Positions 1 through 5,372 of a DNA stretch of 10,045 bases are shown here, piece by piece (within the stretch, counting starts at the first letter, position 1; each line of letters opens with the position of its first letter). The DNA is from Oscillospiraceae bacterium. Lineage in GTDB: Bacteria; Bacillota; Clostridia; Oscillospirales; Ruminococcaceae. The position numbers and the translations under genes are program-made. The notes below the pieces were generated by a model that had not been told where the DNA came from, did not search any database, and saw only the letters and a list, made by a program, of their open reading frames with translations. Location: contig JAQXNQ010000164.1 in the NCBI GenBank assembly GCA_029098085.1, forward strand, positions 1 through 10,045. Reading direction: 5' to 3'.

Positions 1-1668
1 GGTGTTGATTCTGCCGCCCAGACCGATCTGCTTGCCGATCTTGATACCATCGATGGTGTAGAACTTGATGCCGTTGTTGGCGATCAGGCGTTTTACACGA
101 CCGGGCAGGTGCTGCTCCAGCTCCTCATCGGTCCACTGGCAGTTCAGCAGGAAGGTTCCGCCGGGCTTCACGTCGTCCACGATGGGATACTTGGTGATGT
201 AGGCAGGGTTGTGGCAGGCCACGAAGTCAGCCTGGTTGATCAGGTAGGTGGACTTGATCTTGGACTTGCCGAAACGCAGATGGGAAATGGTAACACCGCC
301 GGACTTCTTGGAGTCGTAGGCGAAGTAAGCCTGCGCGTTCATATCGGTGTGGTCGCCGATGATCTTGATGGAGTTCTTGTTGGCGCCGACGGTACCGTCA
401 GAGCCCAGACCCCAGAACTTGCAGGAGATGATGTCGGAAGGAGTGGTGTCCAGCTTCTCGCCGATGGGCAGAGACAGATGGGTCACGTCGTCCTCGATGC
501 CGATGGTGAAGCGCTTCTTCTCGGTGTTCTTGTACACAGCGACGATCTGGGCGGGAGTGGTGTCCTTGGAGCCCAGGCCGTAGCGGCCGGTAAACACGGG
601 AACATTGGTGAACTTGCTGTCCTTCAGAGCGGCAACAACGTCCAGGTACAGAGGCTCGCCCAGAGAGCCGGGCTCCTTGGTTCTGTCCAGAACGGAGATC
701 TGCTTGACAGTCTCGGGGATGGCAGCGATCAGATGAGCGGCGGAGAAGGGTCTGTACAGACGGACCTTGACCAGGCCGTACTTGCCGCCGGCAGCGTTCA
801 GATGGTCGATGGTCTCCTCGATGGTATCGCAGACGGAGCCCATGGCGACGATGACGTGCTCAGCGTCGGCAGCGCCGTAGTAGTTGAACAGCTTGTAGTC
901 GGTGCCCAGCTTGGCGTTGACCTTGTCCATGTACTTCTCGACAACGGCGGGAACAGCGTCATAGTAGCTGTTGCAGGCCTCTCTTGCCTGGAAGAAGATG
1001 TCGGGGTTCTGAGCGGTACCGCGCAGGACGGGGTGGTTGGGGTTCAGAGAACGGTTCCGATAGGCGTTGACAGCGTCCATATCGACCATGTCCTTCAGAT
1101 CCTCGTAATCCCAGACCTCGATCTTCTGCAGCTCGTGAGAGGTGCGGAAGCCGTCGAAGAAGTTGAGGAAGGGAACGCGGCCTTCAATGGCGGCGCAGTG
1201 AGCAACAGGAGTCAGGTCCATGACTTCCTGGGGATTGGTCTCGCAGAGCATGGCAAAACCGGTCTGACGGCAGGCATACACGTCAGAATGGTCGCCGAAG
1301 ATGGACAGCGCATGGCTGGCCAGAGCACGGGCGGAGACGTTGATGACACCGGGGAGCAGCTCGCCGGCGATCTTGTACATGTTGGGGATCATCAGCAGCA
1401 GGCCCTGAGAAGCGGTGAAGGTGGTGGTCAGGGCGCCGGCGGCCAGAGAGCCGTGCACAGCACCAGCAGCGCCAGCCTCAGACTGCATCTCGACGACCCG
1501 GACGGGCTGGCCGAAGATGTTCTTCTGTCCCTTGGACGACCACACGTCGGTCACTTCTGCCATAACAGAAGAAGGGGTGATGGGGTAGATGGCAGCAACG
1601 TCGGTATACGCATAGGAAACGTGCGCAGCGGCGTTGTTGCCGTCCATGGTTTTCATTTTTCTTGCCAT
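1..1668 (-). CDS. nifJ: Pyruvate:ferredoxin (flavodoxin) oxidoreductase, N-terminal 556 residues, runs off the left edge
   Basis: This enzyme oxidatively decarboxylates pyruvate with CoA to acetyl-CoA and CO2 and passes the electrons to ferredoxin or flavodoxin. It is cytoplasmic and central to anaerobic fermentation. The minus-strand translation begins MARKMKTMDGNNAAAHVSYA and carries the family motif YPITPSSVMAE near residue 28. The stretch around residues 60-115 (MQSEAGAAGA, then TFTASQGLLLMIPNMYKIAGE, then VINVSARALA) is typical of the domain I pyrimidine-binding fold. Residues about 250-400 match domain II, and WGLGSDGTVGANKNS near residue 455 is the CoA-associated gamma domain. Full-length single-chain enzymes have roughly 1170-1200 residues, so just under half is here; the [4Fe-4S] ferredoxin-like and TPP domains lie beyond the edge. 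The start is fixed by AAGGAGG (minus strand, 1676-1682), 7 nt upstream of the ATG. It is preceded by its own promoter and a structured leader. One small deviation from the common YPITPSSPMAE motif is Val for Pro. The family assignment is firm. Confidence 0.96.
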   Translation of the reverse strand, partial: MARKMKTMDGNNAAAHVSYAYTDVAAIYPITPSSVMAEVTDVWSSKGQKNIFGQPVRVVEMQSEAGAAGAVHGSLAAGALTTTFTASQGLLLMIPNMYKIAGELLPGVINVSARALASHALSIFGDHSDVYACRQTGFAMLCETNPQEVMDLTPVAHCAAIEGRVPFLNFFDGFRTSHELQKIEVWDYEDLKDMVDMDAVNAYRNRSLNPNHPVLRGTAQNPDIFFQAREACNSYYDAVPAVVEKYMDKVNAKLGTDYKLFNYYGAADAEHVIVAMGSVCDTIEETIDHLNAAGGKYGLVKVRLYRPFSAAHLIAAIPETVKQISVLDRTKEPGSLGEPLYLDVVAALKDSKFTNVPVFTGRYGLGSKDTTPAQIVAVYKNTEKKRFTIGIEDDVTHLSLPIGEKLDTTPSDIISCKFWGLGSDGTVGANKNSIKIIGDHTDMNAQAYFAYDSKKSGGVTISHLRFGKSKIKSTYLINQADFVACHNPAYITKYPIVDDVKPGGTFLLNCQWTDEELEQHLPGRVKRLIANNGIKFYTIDGIKIGKQIGLGGRINT

Positions 1669-1709
1669 GTTATATCCTCCTTGAAAAAATAGTGCCAAAT
1701 TTTTTGCAG

Positions 1710-1749
1710 AAAAACAGCGCCTGCCGGGGACCCCCTCCCCAAAACAGGC
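1710..1749 (-). terminator. Terminator-like hairpin inside the nifJ leader (possible attenuator)
   Basis: Minus-strand RNA here would pair GCCUG (1749-1745) with CAGGC (1723-1719) and GGGGA (1740-1736) with UCCCC (1730-1726) around a GGGGG loop. Four nucleotides later comes a run of five U (1714-1710). The internal loop UUUU/GG makes the stem imperfect. The position, about 70-110 nt into the leader and upstream of the start codon, suggests premature termination, but this rests on shape alone. Confidence 0.35.
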
Positions 1750-1763
1750 TCGTCCGCCTGCGG

Positions 1764-1784
1764 CAGTTTTGTCTGCCAAAACTG
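1764..1784 (-). other. 8-bp perfect hairpin in the nifJ leader
   Basis: CAGTTTTG (1764-1771) and CAAAACTG (1777-1784) are perfectly complementary around a 5-nt loop. The hairpin lies within the predicted nifJ leader, immediately next to a smaller CCGC/GCGG hairpin (1754-1763). On the minus strand it is not followed by a U run, so it is not itself a terminator. Its function is unknown. Confidence 0.5.
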
Positions 1785-1825
1785 AAATGGGCGCGCGGGC
1801 GCACCAATCTCAATTTATCATCCTA

Positions 1826-1854
1826 ATTTTAACACTCTTTCCGCCAAATGTAAA
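1826..1854 (-). promoter_or_regulatory. SigA-type promoter of nifJ
   Basis: On the minus strand TTTACA (1854-1849) and TAAAAT (1831-1826) are separated by exactly 17 bp, a near-consensus vegetative promoter. It is the only good match between the upstream terminator and nifJ, and the surrounding sequence is AT-rich compared with the rest of the window. The predicted transcription start is near 1819. Confidence 0.72.
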
Positions 1855-1928
1855 GGCCGAACCAGTAAAATTAGCGGGTCTTTTTTCGGGCAGCATGTCC
1901 CGGCCGGGGCAGCGGCCCGCTCCGGCAG

Positions 1929-1961
1929 AAAATACCGGACAGAGGGGCCTCTGTCCGGTAT
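1929..1961 (-). terminator. Intrinsic terminator after the P-loop gene
   Basis: ATACCGGACAGAG (1932-1944) and CTCTGTCCGGTAT (1949-1961) form a perfect 13-bp stem with a GGGC loop. In the minus direction the stem ends in UUUU followed by CUG. It starts 14 nt after the stop codon of the P-loop gene, so it should end the transcript coming from pgi and the P-loop gene and insulate nifJ. The U tract is short, but the stem is very strong. Confidence 0.8.
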
Positions 1962-1974
1962 GATGCGCTGCAAA

Positions 1975-2385
1975 TCAGCCGATATACGCCTTGACGGAAG
2001 CGGGGAGCTCCTCCGCATCGGCGGAGATGGTGAACACCACGTTGACTTCCCGGCTGCCGATGGCTTTGTTCAGCTTGTCCAGGAAAGCGCCCAGCTTATC
2101 GTAATCCCGGCCGCCGATCTTCAGAGTGGAGTCGACAAAGAGATCGGTGATGTCGAAGTTGCCGGAAAGAACGCCGGCGATATATCCGTAGAATTCGTCG
2201 TAGCCCCCGATGGAGTCCTTGCAGGTCTCCATCAGACGGACGGAAGAAGGGATATCAAAGGTCAGCTTGGGTTCCTTTTCGATGCAGACAACGTTTCCGC
2301 TGGAAGTGTTGGCGGCTTTGGCAACCATGTCTACCAGGATCTTGGTCTTACCGGTTCCTTTTTTTCCCACGATAAGTTTAATCAT
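1975..2385 (-). CDS. Small orphan P-loop NTPase-like protein (136 aa), function unknown
   Basis: This is a cytoplasmic protein with no signal peptide or membrane segment. It opens with a textbook Walker A motif, MIKLIVGKKGTGKTK (GKKGTGKT at residues 7-14). A Walker B-like strand, ITDLFVD, sits at residues 79-85, and a third hydrophobic strand, VNVVFTIS, near residue 115 could be a sensor-type strand. The fold is therefore a minimal P-loop core with nothing else attached. I do not recognise a named family; similar short clostridial proteins tend to be called hypothetical or, loosely, ATPase or PilT-like, and I see no PilT-specific motifs. The start chosen is ATG at 2385, because GGAGG (2398-2394) sits 8 nt upstream of it. 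A GTG at 2400 would put this ribosome binding site inside the gene. It lies 84 bp after pgi on the same strand with no clear terminator between them, so co-transcription with pgi is likely. Coding status is near certain; the role is unknown. Confidence 0.85.
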   Translation of the reverse strand: MIKLIVGKKGTGKTKILVDMVAKAANTSSGNVVCIEKEPKLTFDIPSSVRLMETCKDSIGGYDEFYGYIAGVLSGNFDITDLFVDSTLKIGGRDYDKLGAFLDKLNKAIGSREVNVVFTISADAEELPASVKAYIG

Positions 2386-2393
2386 AATGTGTA

Positions 2394-2398
2394 CCTCC
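2394..2398 (-). promoter_or_regulatory. Ribosome binding site that decides the P-loop gene start
   Basis: GGAGG on the minus strand lies 8 nt before the ATG at 2385 and overlaps the alternative in-frame GTG at 2400. This makes the ATG the real start and the product 136 residues long. Confidence 0.8.
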
Positions 2399-2407
2399 AC
2401 TTTTCTG

Positions 2408-2429
2408 GGAGCGGGGCAGTCCCGGCTCC
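2408..2429 (-). other. Hairpin between pgi and the P-loop gene
   Basis: GGAGC (2408-2412) pairs with GCTCC (2425-2429), and an inner GGG/CCC (2414-2416, 2421-2423) closes a CAGT loop, with one mismatched pair between the two stems. On the minus strand no U run follows, so it is not a standard terminator. It ends about 10 nt before the ribosome binding site of the P-loop gene and could mark a processing point or modulate its translation. Confidence 0.35.
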
Positions 2430-2469
2430 GTTTATTCCAGGCCGCCCGGACGGCAGCTCTGAATATCTG

Positions 2470-3807
2470 TTATTTGGACAGCTTGGCCTTCAGGGCAGCC
2501 TGCCGGTCTTCGTAGCCGGGTTTGCCCAGCAGCGCGAACATATTCTTCTTGTAGCTCTCCACGCCGGGCTGATCGAAGGGATTGACACCCAGCAGATAGC
2601 CGGAAATGGCGCAGGTCTTCTCGAAGAAGTAAATCATGTAGCCCACTTCATGCTCAGTGATTTCGGGCATTTCCAGCACGGCGCAGGGTACGCCGCCCTC
2701 GGTATGGGCCAGGATGGTGGCGTCCATGACGGTGCCGTTGACCTTGGACATTTCCTGATTGGACAGGAAGTTCAGACCGTCGAAATTCGCGGCGTCATTT
2801 TCAATGAAGAAATCCTGTTTGGGCTTCTTGATGTCCACAAAGGTCTCAAAGAGGATCTTGGAGCCCTCCTGGATGAACTGACCCAGAGAATGCAGGTCGG
2901 TGGAGAAGGTCACGGAGCCGGGGAACAGGCCCTTGCCGTCCTTGCCCTCGCTCTCGCCGAACAGCTGCTTGTACCATTCCGCCATGGTCGCAAAGCAGGG
3001 GTCAAAGCTGACCAGCAGCTCCATAGCCTTACCCTTCTGATACAGTGCAAAGCGGGTGGCGGCATAGCGGTAAGCGTCGTTTTTCAGCACGCAGGGCTCC
3101 ATCAGCGCGTTCTGGGCTTCTCTGGCGCCAGCCATCAGCGCGTCCAGATCACAGCCGGCCACGGCGATGGGCAGCAGACCCACAGCGGTCAGCACCGAAT
3201 AGCGGCCGCCCACATCGTCGGGCACCACGAAGGTCTCGTAGCCCATCCGGTCAGCCAGTTCCTTCAGGGTTCCTCTGGCCTTATCGGTGGTGCAGTAGAT
3301 CCGCTCTCTGGCAGCCTCGCCGTACTTGTCCTCCAGGAGCTTCTTGAAGACCCGGAACGCCAGGGCGGGCTCGGTGGTGGTGCCGGACTTAGAGATGACG
3401 TTGACCGCCACATCCTTGCCCTCGCAGATGGAGAGGATCTCGTTCAGATAGGAAGGAGACACGTTGTTTCCGGCAAAATAAATCTCCGGCGTATCCTTCT
3501 TCAGGTTGTTGTACAGCTGGGATTTGAGCAGCTCAATGACCGCCCTGGCTCCCAGATAGGAGCCGCCGATGCCGATGACAATCAGCACATCCGCCTGCTG
3601 CTGAATCTTTTTGGCAGCAGCCTTGATGCGGGAGAATTCTTCCTTGTCGTAGTTGGTGGGCAGGTCCACCCAGCCCAGGAAATCATTGCCGAGACCGGTC
3701 TTGCCGTGCAGCGCCTCGTGAGCCGCCTTTACGGCAGGAGCCAGCGCTTTCAGCTCATGATCCGCCATGAAGCCTTCCAGATAAGCGCCGTTGAATGTGA
3801 TAGCCAT
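2470..3807 (-). CDS. pgi: Glucose-6-phosphate isomerase
   Basis: This cytoplasmic enzyme interconverts glucose 6-phosphate and fructose 6-phosphate, the second step of glycolysis and its reverse in gluconeogenesis. The 445-residue length matches the short bacterial form. The family landmarks appear in order: GIGGSYLGARA (residues 79-89), the SIS-domain phosphate-binding loop ISKSGTTTE (138-146), the first signature DVGGRYSVLTAVGLLPIA (198-215), the catalytic-glutamate region GESEGKDGKG (284-293), and the second signature NPFDQPGVESYKKN (409-422) with its catalytic lysine. The ATG at 3807 has AGGGGGT 7 nt upstream. It has its own promoter just upstream and is probably co-transcribed with the P-loop gene downstream. 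The ribosome binding site lies in one arm of a long dyad, described separately. No sign of damage. Confidence 0.97.
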   Translation of the reverse strand: MAITFNGAYLEGFMADHELKALAPAVKAAHEALHGKTGLGNDFLGWVDLPTNYDKEEFSRIKAAAKKIQQQADVLIVIGIGGSYLGARAVIELLKSQLYNNLKKDTPEIYFAGNNVSPSYLNEILSICEGKDVAVNVISKSGTTTEPALAFRVFKKLLEDKYGEAARERIYCTTDKARGTLKELADRMGYETFVVPDDVGGRYSVLTAVGLLPIAVAGCDLDALMAGAREAQNALMEPCVLKNDAYRYAATRFALYQKGKAMELLVSFDPCFATMAEWYKQLFGESEGKDGKGLFPGSVTFSTDLHSLGQFIQEGSKILFETFVDIKKPKQDFFIENDAANFDGLNFLSNQEMSKVNGTVMDATILAHTEGGVPCAVLEMPEITEHEVGYMIYFFEKTCAISGYLLGVNPFDQPGVESYKKNMFALLGKPGYEDRQAALKAKLSK

Positions 3808-3815
3808 AATGTGAC

Positions 3816-3893
3816 CCCCTGTTTGTGTAGTGCATCCTGGTTGTGCTTTACAGGTGATTTTGCTTCAATCATATTGTACTACACAAGCAGGGG
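3816..3893. repeat. 19-bp inverted repeat spanning the pgi promoter and ribosome binding site
   Basis: The arm at 3816-3834 (CCCCTGTTTGTGTAGTGCA) and the arm at 3875-3893 (TGTACTACACAAGCAGGGG) are complementary at 17 of 19 positions across a 40-nt gap. The right arm sits between the -35 and -10 boxes of the pgi promoter. The left arm covers the pgi Shine-Dalgarno (minus strand CAGGGG). No target-site duplication is visible at the outer ends. It could be a paired operator, an RNA structure formed only in read-through transcripts, or a degenerate miniature element. Confidence 0.8.
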
Positions 3894-3901
3894 AGTTTCA
3901 A
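3873..3901 (-). promoter_or_regulatory. SigA-type promoter of pgi
   Basis: On the minus strand TTGAAA (3901-3896) and TACAAT (3878-3873) are separated by exactly 17 bp, close to consensus. The predicted start is near 3866, giving a leader of about 59 nt. The spacer is almost filled by the right arm of the 19-bp inverted repeat, so a protein bound there would block the promoter. Confidence 0.75.
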
Positions 3902-3955
3902 GTCCTTCTTATGAATTTTTTACCGGAGAATGGTTTTCCCGTCAGGAAGTTTCTG

Positions 3956-5203
3956 TCAGGCAGCCGGCGGAGCCCCTCCCAGCAGCCGCTGCCAGAGCAG
4001 ACGCAGCGCCGTGAGGAAGGTGAGCCGCTCCACCTCCTCCGAGGCGATCAGGGGCACCTCACAGAGCGGCTCTCCGTTCAGGGAAAACCGGACGCTGCCC
4101 AACACCTGCCCCTGCCTGACCGGCGCTTCCACCTCAGACTCCAGCGTGAGCTTCTTTTCCACCTCGCCGCCCTTTCCCTTTGGAATCAGCAGGGAGGGGA
4201 GCTCTCCGGCCTGCACCGCCGTCTGCGGCAGCGTTCCCCGCAGCACCCGCACCGGCTGCAGCTCTTCCTCATCCAAAGTCGGTGTAAACCGCTCAAAGGC
4301 GGAAAAGCCGTAATCCAGCAGCGTCCGGCAGGAAGTAAAGCGCTCAGCCGACGTGGCAGAGCCCATTGACACCGCGATGAGAGAAAGGCCGTTCCTTGTA
4401 GCCGTGGCGGACAGACAGCTGCCCGCTCCGTCGGTGGTGCCCGTCTTCAGGCCGTTGCAGCCCTTGTAGAACCGCACCAGCTTGTTGGTATTCACCAGAG
4501 CGGTCTCGCCGCCCCGCAGACTGTCCATCCAGATGGAGGTGTAGGCCAGCGCCTCCGGATACTGCATCAGTGCCCGGGACATCAGCGCAATATCCCGGGC
4601 GGTGGAAAGGTGCCCATCGGCATCCAGACCTGTGGGATTGACAAAATGGGTGCCGGTCATGCCCAGCTCCTTCGCCTTGTCGTTCATCATCTGCACAAAG
4701 ACCGTCTCGCTGCCCGCCACCGTCTCAGCCAGCGCCATGGCCGCGTCATTGGCGGAATTGACCGCCGCGGCCTTGATCACATCCTCCAGCACCATTTCCT
4801 CTCCCGGCTCCAGCCAGATCTGGGTGCCGCCCATGGAGGCGGCGTTCTCGGAGGCCACCACCATCTGTCCCGGCGTCAGGGTACCGTTTTCCAGCGCTTC
4901 AAAGGTCAGCAGCAGGGTCATGATCTTGGTAATGGAGGCCGGCGGCATGGCTTCGTCCGCATTCTGTTCAAACAGCACCCGCCCGGACGCCGCATCCATC
5001 AGAATGGAGGAGCGGGCCGGAATGGACAGCACCTCCGCCTCGGTGACCACCGCATCCTCTTCAAAGAAATACATGCCGTCCTCGTCCGGCTCCGCCGCCC
5101 CCATCAGCCCCAGCCAGCAGACCGCCGCGCAGACGGCCGCCCCTGCCCGAAGCAGCCGTCCCTTCACACCGGCTCCGCACTTTTTTCCTTCCAGCCCCTT
5201 CAT
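3956..5203 (-). CDS. Secreted, membrane-anchored D-alanyl-D-alanine carboxypeptidase (S11 family, DacF/PBP5-like)
   Basis: The enzyme removes the terminal D-Ala from peptidoglycan pentapeptides on the outer face of the membrane and so controls how many cross-link donors remain. Counting from the ATG at 5203, it has a basic N-terminus and a hydrophobic signal segment (about residues 18-36). The penicilloyl-serine triad follows: SITK near 90, SAN near 150 and KTGTT near 253. A beta-rich PBP5_C-type domain covers about 300-388, and the C-terminal amphipathic helix (LTFLTALRLLWQRLL) is typical of the membrane anchor in this family. The 415-residue length is normal. The start is uncertain: an in-frame TTG at 5212 would add three residues, and neither start has a strong ribosome binding site (GAGG lies just before the ATG, AAAGGG before the TTG). 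It is divergent from a class B PBP, consistent with a shared job in wall maturation. No clear terminator separates it from pgi. Confidence 0.95.
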   Translation of the reverse strand: MKGLEGKKCGAGVKGRLLRAGAAVCAAVCWLGLMGAAEPDEDGMYFFEEDAVVTEAEVLSIPARSSILMDAASGRVLFEQNADEAMPPASITKIMTLLLTFEALENGTLTPGQMVVASENAASMGGTQIWLEPGEEMVLEDVIKAAAVNSANDAAMALAETVAGSETVFVQMMNDKAKELGMTGTHFVNPTGLDADGHLSTARDIALMSRALMQYPEALAYTSIWMDSLRGGETALVNTNKLVRFYKGCNGLKTGTTDGAGSCLSATATRNGLSLIAVSMGSATSAERFTSCRTLLDYGFSAFERFTPTLDEEELQPVRVLRGTLPQTAVQAGELPSLLIPKGKGGEVEKKLTLESEVEAPVRQGQVLGSVRFSLNGEPLCEVPLIASEEVERLTFLTALRLLWQRLLGGAPPAA

Positions 5204-5285
5204 CCGCCTCAACCGCCCTTTCCCGTCAGACCGGCAGTCCGTCCTCTGCAGACTGCTTCTGCTTTCATGTTTATGCGTTCTATGG

Positions 5286-5327
5286 CCGGATTTTCCTTCC
5301 CATCAGGAAAAAAGTGCCGAAATCCGG
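5286..5327. repeat. Nested inverted repeats in the divergent wall-gene intergenic region
   Basis: CCGGATTT (5286-5293) and AAATCCGG (5320-5327) form an 8-bp inverted repeat. A competing inner pair, TTTTCCT (5291-5297) and AGGAAAA (5305-5311), forms a 7-bp stem. They lie between the divergent carboxypeptidase and penicillin-binding protein genes, where both promoters must be. I found no convincing -35/-10 pair for either gene here. An operator role is inference. Confidence 0.4.
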
Positions 5328-5372
5328 GCAAGCTGAGGGTATATCGAAATTCCGCTGAAAGGAAGAATGAAA

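Larger units (their letters stand above)
1669..1819 (-). promoter_or_regulatory. Hairpin-rich 5' leader of nifJ
   Basis: If transcription starts about 7 nt after the -10 box at 1826-1831, the nifJ mRNA carries a leader of about 150 nt. Read in the minus direction it holds three consecutive hairpins: 1784-1764 (8-bp stem CAGTTTTG/CAAAACTG), 1763-1754 (CCGC/GCGG) and 1749-1719 (terminator-like). The ribosome binding site AAGGAGG follows at 1682-1676. There is no open reading frame with a ribosome binding site in the leader, and I do not recognise a known riboswitch. A role in attenuation is inference only. Confidence 0.45.

Noticed and set aside
109..1692. Plus-strand 527-codon open frame
   Set aside because: It is the antisense shadow of nifJ, whose minus-strand translation has clear family motifs. 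It lacks a ribosome binding site and has the repetitive Val/Gly/Leu/Asp-rich composition of antisense frames in GC-rich DNA.
3816..3893. Insertion sequence or complete MITE at the pgi dyad
   Set aside because: No target-site duplication is visible and the arms coincide with functional promoter and ribosome binding elements. Kept only as an alternative explanation.
1960..4014. Plus-strand 684-codon open frame
   Set aside because: It runs antisense through the P-loop gene, pgi and the pgi promoter, and no protein family is recognisable. It is a by-product of GC-rich codon use.
5209..5268. Short minus-strand frame of 19 codons upstream of the carboxypeptidase as a leader peptide
   Set aside because: The ATG at 5268 has no ribosome binding site, and the frame shows no run of regulatory codons, although it ends just before the real start.
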